From contig NZ_SZUA01000001.1 of assembly GCF_005239095.1 (NCBI RefSeq), positions 398,848 to 462,847 on the forward strand: a DNA stretch of 64,000 nucleotides, in the 5' to 3' direction. Both the position numbers and the translations under genes were made by a program. Below, piece by piece: positions 15,472-23,994 of the stretch; the stretch's first letter is position 1; each line of letters opens with the position of its first letter. The notes beneath the pieces were generated by a model that did no database searches, was not told the DNA's origin, and saw nothing but the letters and a program-made list of their open reading frames with translations. Origin of the DNA: Luteimonas gilva (GTDB taxonomy: Bacteria; Pseudomonadota; Gammaproteobacteria; Xanthomonadales; Xanthomonadaceae).

Positions 15472-16755
15472 TTACGGCTCGGTCTGGGACAGATTTTCTT
15501 TGGCCTTGCGCGCGCGTTCGATCAGGAATGCGCGTTCGCGCGCGTTCTTGGTCAACGCCGCGGCGAGCATGAATTCGGCGTGCGCTTCCTCGAAGCGATC
15601 GAGCTTGAACAAGAAGTCGCCGCGCACGCTCGGCAGCAGATGGTAATTGCGCAGCGACGGTTCGGCGGTGAGCGAATCGACCAATTCCAACCCGGCCGCC
15701 GGCCCGAAATGCATCGCGAGCGCGACGGCGCGATTCAGCTCGACCACCGGCGAAGGCGCGATTTCGGCGAGCGCCGCGTACAGGCCGACGATGCGCGCCC
15801 AATCCGTCGCATCGGGCGTCAGCGCGCGCGCGTGGCAGGCCGCGATCGCCGCCTGCAGCGCGTACGGCCCGCGCGCGCCGCCCAGTTTTTCCGCGCGCTC
15901 CAAGGCGGTCAGGCCGCGGCCGATCAGCAGGCGGTCCCAGCGCGAACGGTCTTGGTCGAGCAATAGGATCGGCTCGCCCGACGGGCCCACGCGCGCGCCG
16001 GCGCGCGAGGCCTGGATTTCCATCAGCGCGACCAGGCCGTGCGCTTCGGATTCCTTCGGCGCCAGTTCGGCCAGGATGCGTCCCAAGCGCAAGGCTTCGT
16101 CGCACAGCGCCGGCCGAATCCAATCGTCGCCCGCGGTGGCCGAATAGCCTTCGTTGAAGATCAGATAGATCACGCCGAGCACGGACGATAGGCGCCCGGC
16201 CAGTTCGGGTCCGCGCGGCACTTCGAACGGCACTTCCGCTTCGCTCAGCGTGCGCTTGGCGCGGACGATGCGCTGGGCCACGGTGGGTTCGGGCACCAGG
16301 AAGGCGCGCGCGATTTCCTCGGTGGTCAGGCCGCCGAGCAGGCGCAAGGTCAGCGCGACTTGCGCGTCGGTCGACAGCACCGGATGGCAGGCGGTGAAGA
16401 CCAGCCGGAGCAGATCGTCGCCGATGTCGTCGTCCATCGCGTCGATCCAGGCGTCTTCGGCGCCTTCCTGGTCCGATTCGATGTCGTAGCCGATCTCTTC
16501 GTGCTTGCGCTGCATCAGCTTGCTGCGGCGCAAGCGGTCGATGGCGCGATGCTTGGCGGTGGCCATCAGCCACGCGCCGGGGTTGTCCGGAACGCCCGTC
16601 TCGGGCCAGCGTTCGAGCGCGGCGACCAGGGCGTCCTGGGCCAGTTCCTCGGCGAGCCCGACGTCGCGCACCATACGCGCCAAGCCCGCGATCAGCCTGG
16701 CCGACTCCATTCGCCAGACGGTATCTATGGTTTTGCGCACGTCGGCCGCGGTCAT
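15472..16755 (-). CDS. ECF sigma factor with C-terminal extension (ECF42-type)
   Basis: 427 residues. Sigma region 2 is at about 18-85 (RDVGLAEELAQDALVAAL, then NPGAWLMATAKHRAIDRLRR), and region 4 at about 125-190 (LRLLGGLTTEEIARAFLVPEPTVAQRIVRAKRTL). A long helical C-terminal domain of about 230 residues (DUF6596/TPR-like, with RLLLGR, YALQAAIAACHA and ELNRAVA) follows. This layout is that of ECF42-type sigma factors, which have no anti-sigma gene and are typically next to YCII/DGPF-domain genes, as here. The C-terminal extension is thought to control activity. It is the last gene of a YCII-VOC-sigma set on the minus strand. Confidence 0.9.
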   Translation of the reverse strand: MTAADVRKTIDTVWRMESARLIAGLARMVRDVGLAEELAQDALVAALERWPETGVPDNPGAWLMATAKHRAIDRLRRSKLMQRKHEEIGYDIESDQEGAEDAWIDAMDDDIGDDLLRLVFTACHPVLSTDAQVALTLRLLGGLTTEEIARAFLVPEPTVAQRIVRAKRTLSEAEVPFEVPRGPELAGRLSSVLGVIYLIFNEGYSATAGDDWIRPALCDEALRLGRILAELAPKESEAHGLVALMEIQASRAGARVGPSGEPILLLDQDRSRWDRLLIGRGLTALERAEKLGGARGPYALQAAIAACHARALTPDATDWARIVGLYAALAEIAPSPVVELNRAVALAMHFGPAAGLELVDSLTAEPSLRNYHLLPSVRGDFLFKLDRFEEAHAEFMLAAALTKNARERAFLIERARKAKENLSQTEP

Positions 16756-17057
16756 GGCGACCGATCAGACCATCATCGCCAAAGCCGCGCAAGCGCCATT
16801 CGCCGCGCATCCATGCTCGAACGTCCGTTCGCGGCGATCGGATCAGCCCGGACGCGTCGCGGGTTCCGGATCGGGAAGCGGAACGGCGGGCGCCGGGTCG
16901 AGTTCAAAACGGGCGAAAGGAGCCCGGACACACCTGCGGGACGATGCGCCGCTTGCGGATTTCGACGCGAGCGCGTCCGGAAGCCGGCGAAGCGGCGCCG
17001 ACTCCAGTTTCGCTATTCCATTTCGGGCCAACAGCCAGAGCACGCCGGTCGCCCGCG
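16756..17057. other. Gap between the sigma factor and VOC genes, no gene supported
   Basis: 302 bp. A minus-strand open frame (16843-17088) runs through part of it and into the end of the VOC gene. It has no ribosome-binding site, and its residues (Arg/Ala/Pro/Ser-rich) look like a shadow frame. No clear hairpin with a T-run is seen. The promoter of the sigma factor gene probably lies here, unless it is read from the VOC gene. Confidence 0.5.
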
Positions 17058-17468
17058 TTACTGGGAAGCGGCGCAATTGACCATCCACGGCACGCCGAAA
17101 CGGTCGACGAGAATGCCGTAGCGCTTGGCCCAGAACGTTTCCTGGATCGGCAGCACCACTTGGCCGCCGTCCGCCAGCGCTGCGAACAGTTTGTCCGCTT
17201 CGGCCGGATCCTGCGTGTCGATGACCACGTGCGCGCCCTTGACGCCTTCGTACGGATGGTCGGGCGTCGCGTCGGTGCCCATCACCAGATGGCCGCCGAT
17301 ATCGATCATCCCGTGCATGATCAGGTCCTTGGAATCGGGCAGGCTTTCGCAGGCCGGCGTTTCGCCGAAGGTCATCATCGCCAGGATTTTCCCGCCCAGA
17401 TGCTGGGCGTAGTACTCGAAGGCTTGGCGCGTGTCGCCGTTGAAGCTGAGGTAGGTGTTCAATTTCAT
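17058..17468 (-). CDS. VOC-family (PhnB/3-demethylubiquinone methyltransferase-like) protein
   Basis: 136 residues matching the PhnB-like branch of the vicinal oxygen chelate superfamily: MKLNTYLSFNGDTRQAFEYYAQHLGGKI at the start, then GHLVMGTDATP and the close KRYGILVDRFGVPWMVNC. Members bind a divalent metal in some cases, but for this branch no substrate is known. The start is the ATG at 17468, at the boundary of a GCGGCTTTAGCCGC-type repeat that separates it from the YCII gene. It is likely co-transcribed with the ECF sigma factor and YCII genes. Confidence 0.87.
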   Translation of the reverse strand: MKLNTYLSFNGDTRQAFEYYAQHLGGKILAMMTFGETPACESLPDSKDLIMHGMIDIGGHLVMGTDATPDHPYEGVKGAHVVIDTQDPAEADKLFAALADGGQVVLPIQETFWAKRYGILVDRFGVPWMVNCAASQ

Positions 17469-17496
17469 GTTGCAGGTTCCTGTCTTCGGCTTTTTT

Positions 17497-17573
17497 TGTG
17501 GGAGCGGCTTTAGCCGCGAGCTTTTTTCGAATGCGGTGCGCGGGAAGAGCTCGCGGCTGAAGCCGCTCCCACA
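17497..17573. repeat. BIME-like inverted repeat, family A (copy 1)
   Basis: Left arm TGTGGGAGCGGCTTTAGCCG with CGAGCTTTTTTC, right arm GAGCTCGCGGCTGAAGCC with GCTCCCACA, and about 30 bases of loop. Each arm holds its own small palindrome GCGGCT..AGCCGC. The same unit recurs at 21183, 21825, 29177, 36447 and 44343, with a variant at 38552 and a half unit at 56525. Confidence 0.9.
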
Positions 17574-17584
17574 GTCATCGGCAT

Positions 17585-18007
17585 TCAATGACGACTTGCG
17601 ATCTCCTCGCGCAGCCGCTCTTCCTGTTCGCGCAGCTCGGGCGTGAATTCGGCGCCGAAATCCTCGGCTTCGAACACCTGCCGGATCTCCACCTCGGCGC
17701 CGCCGGCGAACGGCGCGCGCTTCAGCCACTCGATCGCTTCTTCCTTCGAACGCACCTGCCACAACCAAAAACCGGCGATCAATTCTTTGGCTTCGGCGAA
17801 CGGGCCGTCGATCACCGTGCGCTTGCCGCCGTCGTCGAAGCGGACGCGCGCGCCTTTGGAACTGGCTTGCAGGCCTTCGCCGGCGAGCATGACGCCGGCC
17901 TTGACCAGCTCTTCGTTGTACTTGCCCATGGCGGCCAACAATGCCTGATCCGGCAGCACGCCGGCTTCCGAATTCTTGTCCGCTTTCACGATCACCATGA
18001 ATCTCAT
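17585..18007 (-). CDS. YCII (DGPF)-domain protein, ECF sigma partner
   Basis: 140 residues with the YCII/DGPF pattern: MRFMVIVKAD at the start, then VMLAGEGLQASSKGARVRF, and DGPFAEAKELIAGFWLWQVRSKEEAIEWLKRAPF, which contains the name-giving DGPF. The C-terminus is Glu/Arg-rich. Proteins of this kind are regularly encoded beside ECF42-type sigma factors, two genes away here, and are candidates for targets or modulators. The biochemical role is unknown. I use the ATG at 18007; a longer upstream frame reads through the promoter region. Confidence 0.9.
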   Translation of the reverse strand: MRFMVIVKADKNSEAGVLPDQALLAAMGKYNEELVKAGVMLAGEGLQASSKGARVRFDDGGKRTVIDGPFAEAKELIAGFWLWQVRSKEEAIEWLKRAPFAGGAEVEIRQVFEAEDFGAEFTPELREQEERLREEIASRH

Positions 18008-18168
18008 CGTCGTTCTCCCGGTTGCGCCCGCTTCCGCGCCGTTGCGGAATTTTTGGGCTCTTGCGGATACGACGAATCGGCGGGGCGCGAATCGACAAGC
18101 CGCCGCAAAAAAATATTCCGAATGCAAGTGGCTGTATCTATTGAAATTTCTCGTGCGGAACAAAAAAA

Positions 18169-18192
18169 GCCCTCCCCGCGAACGGGGAGGGC
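18169..18192 (-). terminator. Intrinsic terminator of the HAF-repeat gene
   Basis: A 10-bp perfect stem GCCCTCCCCG/CGGGGAGGGC with a CGAA loop. On the minus strand it is followed by seven U residues. It lies 30 bp after the stop of the HAF-repeat gene. Confidence 0.9.
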
Positions 18193-18221
18193 AGGCGCCG
18201 GGCGCGCAAAAGAAGGGAGGC

Positions 18222-19439
18222 TTACGGGCTCGCGGACAAGTACGGCGTGGCCTTGTAGGCGAGGGTCTTGCCGCCGTCGCTGGCCGTGCCCGCGATCCGG
18301 CCCAGGTCGTCGATATCGTTGGCGCTGGTCAGTACCGCCGTGCCCAGCGAAGACGCCAGTGCGTTGAGATCGCTCGGTACGCCGTCGCGCCAGATCACCG
18401 CACGGCAATCGCCGCCGGCGCTGTTGCAAGACTGGCCGACGATCTGGCGCCATTCGTTGATGCTCAAGGCCTGTCCGCGGCCTGTCTGGGCGGCGTCGTG
18501 CGCGGGCAGCAAATCCAGGCGCTTGATGCCAGTGGATCTCGTCCAGAAAAACGCGCGCGGCCGGAATTTCGTGCCCACGTCGGCGGAGATGTTGGCGAAG
18601 CCGACCACGTCGCCGCGTTGGTTGATCATCATCGGCGTGTTCCAGGCGATGCCGCCGAAGTCGCCGATGTTCTCCGGCTCGCCGTTCTCCCACAACACGT
18701 TGCGTTTGGCGCTGAGGCCGCCGACCGCGTTGCTGCAAGCGCCGGAAATGCCTATCACCTGGCCGCGGTCGTTGATCGCGGTCGCCGAGCTCACTTGATC
18801 GCCGCTCAGCGGCGGCAGTTCGCGCGGTTGGCTTTTGCCCGCCGGCCACAACGCGGCGCGGAACTGCAGCACCTGCGGCGATACGCAGCCCGGATCGCGC
18901 ACATCGTTCTCGGCCCAGCCGACGGTTTGGCCCAGATTGTTGGTGCCGGTGGCGAAACTATGCGTGCCGCCGGGGAAGGGGTCGAGCGCGGTCATCTTGC
19001 CGTTCTGCCAGCGGAAACCCAGGCAGCGGTTGCCGGCGGCGTCGTCGCCGGGGAAGAAATAGCCGCAACTCCAGATTTCGTCGTTGGGGTCGTCTTCGTT
19101 GGTTTGGGCGATGCCGCTGACGATGCCCAGCACGTTCTTCGCCGGCCATAGCACCGCGCTGTTCGTGCCGCCGAGCGTGCCCAGTTCTTTGATCGGCTTA
19201 CCGGCGCGCCAGAGCACGGCGCGCGAGGCGGCGTCGTCCGTCCGATTGGACTGGCCGGCGATCCAGCCCACATCGTTGATGCTGGCGGCGGATGTGGCGC
19301 TGCCGCCGAAATCGGACAGCAGTTCTATCTTGTAGCGGATTTGCCATCGCGGTTGCGATGGGCCGGCGTTCGCGGCGCCGGCCAGCAGGGCGGCGGCGAG
19401 CGCGGCGCCGAGTGCGTAACGCGGGATCGGGGTCTTCAT
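18222..19439 (-). CDS. HAF-repeat secreted protein
   Basis: 405 residues with a signal peptide (ALAAALLAGAANAG). The chain repeats a unit of roughly 45-60 residues: ...LGTLGG, then A.INDRGQVIG or related (SINDVGWIAGQS, GTNNLGQTVGWA, AINDRGQVIGIS, MINQRGDVVGFA, SINEWRQIVGQS, DIDDLGRIAGTA), and RA.LW. This is the HAF repeat family of predicted extracellular beta-propeller-like proteins. Several Cys residues suggest disulfides. No activity is known. It is monocistronic with its own terminator. Confidence 0.88.
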   Translation of the reverse strand: MKTPIPRYALGAALAAALLAGAANAGPSQPRWQIRYKIELLSDFGGSATSAASINDVGWIAGQSNRTDDAASRAVLWRAGKPIKELGTLGGTNSAVLWPAKNVLGIVSGIAQTNEDDPNDEIWSCGYFFPGDDAAGNRCLGFRWQNGKMTALDPFPGGTHSFATGTNNLGQTVGWAENDVRDPGCVSPQVLQFRAALWPAGKSQPRELPPLSGDQVSSATAINDRGQVIGISGACSNAVGGLSAKRNVLWENGEPENIGDFGGIAWNTPMMINQRGDVVGFANISADVGTKFRPRAFFWTRSTGIKRLDLLPAHDAAQTGRGQALSINEWRQIVGQSCNSAGGDCRAVIWRDGVPSDLNALASSLGTAVLTSANDIDDLGRIAGTASDGGKTLAYKATPYLSASP

Positions 19440-19671
19440 CGGAATCTCCTTGGGCCGAGCCAGCCCGTTGCGGCTGCGCGGATGCGCAGCCGATCGTGTG
19501 CGTCGTCATGCGCGGCTCCGGCTAGCCGCGCGGCTCAGATATGCCACGGCGACGCAAACCCGGCTCGCCGTTTCCGGACAAGGTTGGTTCGTTTTGGCCT
19601 TGTTTTTAAGTGTTTTTTGCAGGAGCCGATTCTGCCGAAAACCGCCGCCGCGACAGCGGCGGCGGCGAGCG
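19440..19671. other. Intergenic region
   Basis: 232 bp between two genes on the minus strand. AAGGAGATTCC on the minus strand gives the ribosome-binding site of the HAF gene at its left edge. The rest contains a T-rich segment near 19600-19618 that could be part of its promoter. I see no coding sequence or strong hairpin. Confidence 0.5.
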
Positions 19672-20913
19672 TCAGGCTTGCCGTGTCGCTTCCCGGTGCG
19701 CACGCCGGGCTACGCGCCAGCCGATCGCTCCCGCAGCCGCCAACACTGCGGCCGCGATCAGGAACGCGGCGCCCGGATGCGGGAACCACGCGTCGTCTCC
19801 GATCGACACCGCGTATACGGCGCCGAAGAACAGCGGCGAGATCACGCCGGCGATGCTGCCGACGCTGTTGTTCGCGCCTTGCAACTGGCCTTGTTCGGAT
19901 TCGGAGACGCGTTGGGTCATCAGCGACTGGATCGTCGGCATCGCCAGGCCCCAAAGCGCATTCGGCAGCATAGCCAGGGTGAACAGCCAGCCGTTCGACG
20001 CCAGGCCCATGCAAGCGATGCCGACGGCGCCGGCGAACAAGCCGAACACCATCGTCTTGCGATCGCCCCAGCGTTTCACGACCGGTCCGACCAGAACGCC
20101 TTGGACCAGCATGTCGAACACGCCGACCATCGCCAACAGCACGCCGACCTGCCACGGGCTCCATCCGTAACGATGGCCCGCGTACAGCACAAACACCGCC
20201 GAGAACACGTGGTGGGAGAAATACAGCAGGAAGTTCACGCCGGCCAAGCCCAGCAGCTCGTGGTGCGATTGCAGCAAGCGCATCGCGCCCAGCGGATTGG
20301 CGCGCCGCCAAGAGAACTTCATGCGTTTCTCCGGCGCCAGCGATTCGGGCAAGATGAAGGCGCCGTACAGGAAGGCGATGCCGCTCATCGCCGCGGCCGT
20401 CCAGAACGGTGCGCGCGGCGAAATTTCGCCGAGCACGCCGCCCAACAACGGGCCGGCGACGAAGCCTGCGCTGAACGCCGCGCCGATCAAACCGTAGCCG
20501 CGCGCGCGTTGCTCGGGTTCGGTGATGTCGGCCATGTAAGCGTAGACCGTGGTGAAGCTGGCGGAAGTGACGCCGGCGACGATCCGGCCCAAAGCCAGCC
20601 ACCACAGGTTCGGCGCGACGGCCATCAGCACGTAGTCGGCGGCCAATCCTGCGGTCGAAAGCAGGATCACGGGCCGTCTGCCGTACTGGTCGGACAAAGA
20701 GCCGATGATGGGCGAGGCGACGAATTGCATCAGCGCCCACAGCGCGACGAACACGCCGTTGATCACGCCGGCGCGCGCGTTGGAGCCGGAGAACTGCTCG
20801 ATCAGGGTCGGCAGCACCGGTATGACGATGCCCATCGCCACGATGTCGAGCATCGCGGTGACGAGAATGAAAGCGATCGCGGCCTTGCGGGCGCGAAAGT
20901 CGGGAAGAGACAT
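19672..20913 (-). CDS. MFS exporter of the TetA/DHA1 (12-TM) type
   Basis: 413 residues with 12 hydrophobic helices. Signatures of tetracycline-type exporters are present: DIVAMGIVIPVLPTLIEQF in helix 1, GSLSDQYGRRPVIL in the 2-3 loop, the motif-C-like GLIGAAFSAGFVAGPLLGGVLGE in helix 5, and SESEQGQLQGANNSVGSIAGVISPLFF in helix 11. True TetA proteins share this frame, but many chromosomal relatives export other compounds, so I name it only as TetA-like. No TetR-type repressor is adjacent. It stands alone on the minus strand. Confidence 0.87.
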   Translation of the reverse strand: MSLPDFRARKAAIAFILVTAMLDIVAMGIVIPVLPTLIEQFSGSNARAGVINGVFVALWALMQFVASPIIGSLSDQYGRRPVILLSTAGLAADYVLMAVAPNLWWLALGRIVAGVTSASFTTVYAYMADITEPEQRARGYGLIGAAFSAGFVAGPLLGGVLGEISPRAPFWTAAAMSGIAFLYGAFILPESLAPEKRMKFSWRRANPLGAMRLLQSHHELLGLAGVNFLLYFSHHVFSAVFVLYAGHRYGWSPWQVGVLLAMVGVFDMLVQGVLVGPVVKRWGDRKTMVFGLFAGAVGIACMGLASNGWLFTLAMLPNALWGLAMPTIQSLMTQRVSESEQGQLQGANNSVGSIAGVISPLFFGAVYAVSIGDDAWFPHPGAAFLIAAAVLAAAGAIGWRVARRAHREATRQA

Positions 20914-21273
20914 GGTGTTTGGAATTTCCGAATAGATGCGCGCGGCGAGGCCGCGTGCGGGATGGATTTCCTGAGCCGTACGGCCTAGGAATCGAAAGGG
21001 GTTGGGTTCCGAATGAGAGGCGCGCAGCGAGGCTGCGTGCGCGACTGGGGCGTCCGGGGTCAGGCGACCCGGGATCGAAACGGCCCGTCAGTTAAAAGAC
21101 AATTCTCATAGCGGCGGACTCCGGTGCGGAATCGAGCCGGGAGTTTACACGACAAATGCGCGGCCGCAAGCCGGGCTGATTTTGTGGGAGCGGCTTTAGC
21201 CGCGAGCTTTTTTTGGCCGGTCGCGGTTTGAGGGAAAAGCTCGCGGCTAAAGCCGCTCCCACAAGAGGAGAAC
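20914..21273. other. Intergenic region with one family A repeat
   Basis: 360 bp without a supported gene. It carries the upstream region of the TetA-like gene (left), a TTAAAAGACAATTCTCAT AT-rich segment near 21090-21110 that may hold a promoter, and a family A repeat at 21183-21263 near the end of the SnoaL-like gene. Confidence 0.55.
21183..21263. repeat. BIME-like inverted repeat, family A (copy 2)
   Basis: TGTGGGAGCGGCTTTAGCCG on the left and CGGCTAAAGCCGCTCCCACA on the right are exact reverse complements over 20 bases. GCGAGC and GCTCGC continue the pairing inward. It sits 10 bp beyond the stop of the SnoaL-like gene. Confidence 0.92.
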
Positions 21274-21717
21274 TTATTTCGCGGGCAGGCGCGAAGCGTG
21301 GCTGGCCACCATCACCCAGCCCTCGGGCTTGCGGATGTAGGTGTCGGTGAATTGGAAATCCATTGAATACGGCTTGCCGTCGGCTTTGCCTTCGACACGG
21401 GTGATGCCGGTCACGACCGCCGCGTCGCCGTACAGGCGCACTTTCGAATCGCGGTTGCGGAACACGTCGTACTTCGTGCCGCCGCGCAGGTCGGCGACCT
21501 CGTCCGCGCGCGTGGTGACCTTGCCGTTCGAACTGGTCAAGGTGAAGGTCGGATCGAGATGCTTTTCCAGCCAATCCGCATCTTCGCGCTCGAACGCATC
21601 GCTGACGTCCTTTTCGACCTTCAGGATTTGCGCCCCGTCGTCCGCTTGCGACGCGAGCGCGGGCAGGCAGGCCAGCGCGAGGGCTGCGATCAGCAGCCAA
21701 GCGTAACGGTTCGGCAT
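21274..21717 (-). CDS. Exported SnoaL/DUF4440-like (NTF2 fold) protein
   Basis: 147 residues with a signal peptide (LLIAALALACLPALASQA). The rest follows the NTF2-like pattern: EKDVSDAFEREDADWLEKHLDPTFTLTSSNGKV, then DSKVRLYGDAAVVTGITRVEG and FTDTYIRKPEGWVMVASHASRL. Such domains bind small molecules or act as isomerases or hydratases; the DUF4440-type exported members have no known role. GAGAATCCC precedes the start. It has family A repeats on both sides and is probably monocistronic. Confidence 0.85.
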   Translation of the reverse strand: MPNRYAWLLIAALALACLPALASQADDGAQILKVEKDVSDAFEREDADWLEKHLDPTFTLTSSNGKVTTRADEVADLRGGTKYDVFRNRDSKVRLYGDAAVVTGITRVEGKADGKPYSMDFQFTDTYIRKPEGWVMVASHASRLPAK

Positions 21718-21824
21718 GGGATTCTCCTTCGGTGCGGGCCAATCTACCGCATCGTCTCCGCGCGCGCGGAGAAAATTGGCGCCGGCGAAGAACGCTTCGA
21801 TGGCGCTTGCTAAGAATCTCCGTT

Positions 21825-21908
21825 TGTGGGAGCGGCTTTAGCCGCGAGCTCTTCCCACACGTCACTTCTATACGAAGACAAGAGCTCGCGGCTAAAGCCG
21901 CTCCCACA
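21825..21908. repeat. BIME-like inverted repeat, family A (copy 3)
   Basis: TGTGGGAGCGGCTTTAGCCG and its exact reverse complement CGGCTAAAGCCGCTCCCACA at the two ends, with CGAGCTCTT/AAGAGCTCG continuing inward. It lies between the AraC-type regulator stop and the SnoaL-like gene. Confidence 0.92.
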
Positions 21909-21919
21909 AAAAGTTCAGC

Positions 21920-22870
21920 TCACGCGGACCGCCGCCGCGCCGCTCCGGGCGACAAACCAGTATGGCGCTTGAACGCGCGGCTGAAAGCGGCTTCGGACTG
22001 GTAGCCCATGCGTTCGGCCAGCGCGGCCACCGGAACGCTGCGCTCGCGCAATTCGGTCAATGCCGAATTCATCCGCCATTGCGCCAGGTATTGCATCGCC
22101 GGCATTCCGACTTGCGCCGCGAAGCGCGCCGCGAAAGCCGATCGCGACATCGCCACGGCCTCGGCCAGCGACGCCAGCGTCCAATCCCGCGAAGGTTCGC
22201 GGTGGATCAGCGCGATCGCGCGCCCGATTTGCTTGTCGCGCAAAGCGCCGAGCCAGCCGCCTTGCGCGGCCGGGTCGCGTTCGATCCAGGCGCGGATCGC
22301 CTGGATCACCAGGATGTCGGCCAATCGCGTGACGATGGTCTCGCCGCCGGGCCGCAGCGCGCGCATCTCGTCGGCCATGAAGCGCAGCATGTCCGGCATC
22401 CATTCGCGATGCGGCGAATCCGCGGCCGCGATGTGGATCGAGCGCGGCAACAGGCCCACCAGCTGTTGCGCAGCGGGATGGTCGAAACGCACCGCGCCGC
22501 AGATCATCTGCGCGGCGGCGCCGTCGCCGCCGTGGCGCAGCACTTCGTAGCGTTCGCTCAGCGCCTCGCGCGGCAAATCGAACAGCGGCGCGCATTCCGC
22601 GCCGGGCGTGTGGGTCAAGCGATGGCCTTGGCCGTGCGGCACCAGCGCGAAGTCGCCGGGCAGCAGGCGTTGCGGCGCCATGCCATCGAGTTCCAGCCAG
22701 CATTCGCCGACGTTGATCACATGGAACATCAGCATATGCGGCAGCTCGGGCAGGGCCAGGCCCCAGGGCGCCGCGAACTCCGAGCGCGTGTAGAACAGCC
22801 CGCTCATCCGCAGTTGATGCAGGGCTTCGCCGAGCGAGTCCATCGGCGTCCAGGGCGAGGGCGAGTTCAT
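21920..22870 (-). CDS. AraC-family regulator with N-terminal cupin domain
   Basis: 316 residues. The N-terminal half resembles the cupin-type sensor (AraC_binding_6-like, HMLMFHVINVGECWLELDG, LLPGDFALVPHGQGHRL). The C-terminal 100 residues hold the two AraC helix-turn-helix motifs (WTLASLAEAVAMSRSAFAARFAAQVGMPAMQYLAQWRM and VPVAALAERMGYQSEAAFSRAFKRHTGLSPGAAR). I chose the ATG at 22870, preceded by GGAG; an ATG at 22924 would add 18 residues. It is divergent from the NmrA-like gene, and an inverted repeat lies in the shared promoter region. Control of that neighbour is the likely job. Confidence 0.88.
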   Translation of the reverse strand: MNSPSPWTPMDSLGEALHQLRMSGLFYTRSEFAAPWGLALPELPHMLMFHVINVGECWLELDGMAPQRLLPGDFALVPHGQGHRLTHTPGAECAPLFDLPREALSERYEVLRHGGDGAAAQMICGAVRFDHPAAQQLVGLLPRSIHIAAADSPHREWMPDMLRFMADEMRALRPGGETIVTRLADILVIQAIRAWIERDPAAQGGWLGALRDKQIGRAIALIHREPSRDWTLASLAEAVAMSRSAFAARFAAQVGMPAMQYLAQWRMNSALTELRERSVPVAALAERMGYQSEAAFSRAFKRHTGLSPGAARRRSA

Positions 22871-22996
22871 GTCGGCTCCGGCGTTCGACGGGTCTGCAGC
22901 AGTATGCGCCGATTGCTCCTTCATCCTATAGGATTGGACGAAAAAGCATAAAAATGGTCGATTCAGGCATATAAAGTACTGTTTGGTTTGACCAAA

Positions 22997-23023
22997 GTGG
23001 ACGCCACGCAATACTGCGTCCAC
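22997..23023. promoter_or_regulatory. Inverted repeat in the AraC/NmrA divergent promoter region
   Basis: GTGGACGC (22997-23004) and GCGTCCAC (23016-23023), an exact 8-bp dyad with an 11-bp spacer. It is 18 bp before the NmrA-like start. There is no T-run, so an operator is more likely than a terminator. An adjacent TTTGGTTTGACCAAA palindrome (22982-22996) may add a second site. Confidence 0.5.
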
Positions 23024-23040
23024 AGAAATGAGGTTTCGCC

Positions 23041-23880
23041 ATGAATCCCCTCTACAAGCAAGATCAGCGCACCGTCCTGGTCGTCGGCGGCTCCGGCAAA
23101 ACCGGCCGCCGCGTCGCCGAACGCCTGCGGGCCGCGGGCCGTCCGGTCCGGATCGGCTCCCGCGCCGCCCGGCCTTCCTTCGATTGGGAAGACCCCTCCA
23201 CTTGGGCCGGCGCGCTGCAAGGCGTGTCCGCCGCCTACATCACTTACTACCCGGATCTGGCCATGCCGGGCGCGCCGCAGGCGATCGAAGCCTTCGCGCG
23301 CCAAGCGCTGCAGGCCGGCGTGCGTCGCCTGGTGCTGCTGTCCGGACGCGGCGAGCACGAAGCGCAACAGGCCGAAGAAAAGCTGATGGCTACCGGCGCG
23401 GACTGGACCATCGTGCGCTGCAGCTGGTTCATGCAGAACTTCGACGAAGGCGCTTTCCTGGATTCGATCTTGTCCGGCGAAGTCGCCTTGCCCGTGAGCG
23501 ACATGCCCGAGCCCTTCGTCGACGCGGACGACATCGCCGACGTCGCCGTCGCCGCGCTCAGCGACGATCGCCACATCGGCCAGCTGTACGAATTGACCGG
23601 GCCGCGCATGCTCAGCTTCGCCGAAGCGGTGGGCGAGATCGCCCGGGCCAGCGGCCGCGAGATCGCCTTCGCGCAAATCCCGATGGACGCCTTCGCCGCG
23701 GGCGCGACGCAGCAGGGCATGCCGGCGGAAATCGTCGAATTCCTAGGCTATCTGTTCACCGAGGTGCTGGACGGCCGCAACGCCTATCTGGGCGACGGCG
23801 TGCAGCGCGCCTTGGGACGGGAACCGCGGGATTTCGCCGAGTACGCGCGGCGCGCGGCGGCTGCGGGCGCTTGGAAGTAA
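23041..23880 (+). CDS. NAD(P)-binding NmrA-like oxidoreductase
   Basis: 279 residues of the atypical short-chain dehydrogenase group. The dinucleotide motif is VVGGSGKTGRRVAERL (about 14-29). ADWTIVRCSWFMQNFDE and FVDADDIADVAVAAL are the usual downstream signatures. The family includes NmrA/HSCARG-type redox sensors and quinone reductases such as QorB; the Tyr/Lys of true SDR enzymes is not evident. It is divergent from an AraC regulator and is probably its target. The substrate is unknown. Confidence 0.85.
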   Translation: MNPLYKQDQRTVLVVGGSGKTGRRVAERLRAAGRPVRIGSRAARPSFDWEDPSTWAGALQGVSAAYITYYPDLAMPGAPQAIEAFARQALQAGVRRLVLLSGRGEHEAQQAEEKLMATGADWTIVRCSWFMQNFDEGAFLDSILSGEVALPVSDMPEPFVDADDIADVAVAALSDDRHIGQLYELTGPRMLSFAEAVGEIARASGREIAFAQIPMDAFAAGATQQGMPAEIVEFLGYLFTEVLDGRNAYLGDGVQRALGREPRDFAEYARRAAAAGAWK

Positions 23881-23994
23881 TCAGCCGGGTCCTTGTCCGC
23901 CTTTCGGGCCTTTCTTCGAGGTGAGATGGAAACCATGTCGATCTTCCATCTGCTGGTTCGTCGTTGCTTCAACAGCCACAACAAGGACCCGATC

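Noticed and set aside
16843-17088. 81-residue minus-strand frame between the sigma factor and VOC genes
   Set aside because: It overlaps the end of the VOC gene, lacks a ribosome-binding site and looks like random GC-rich coding.
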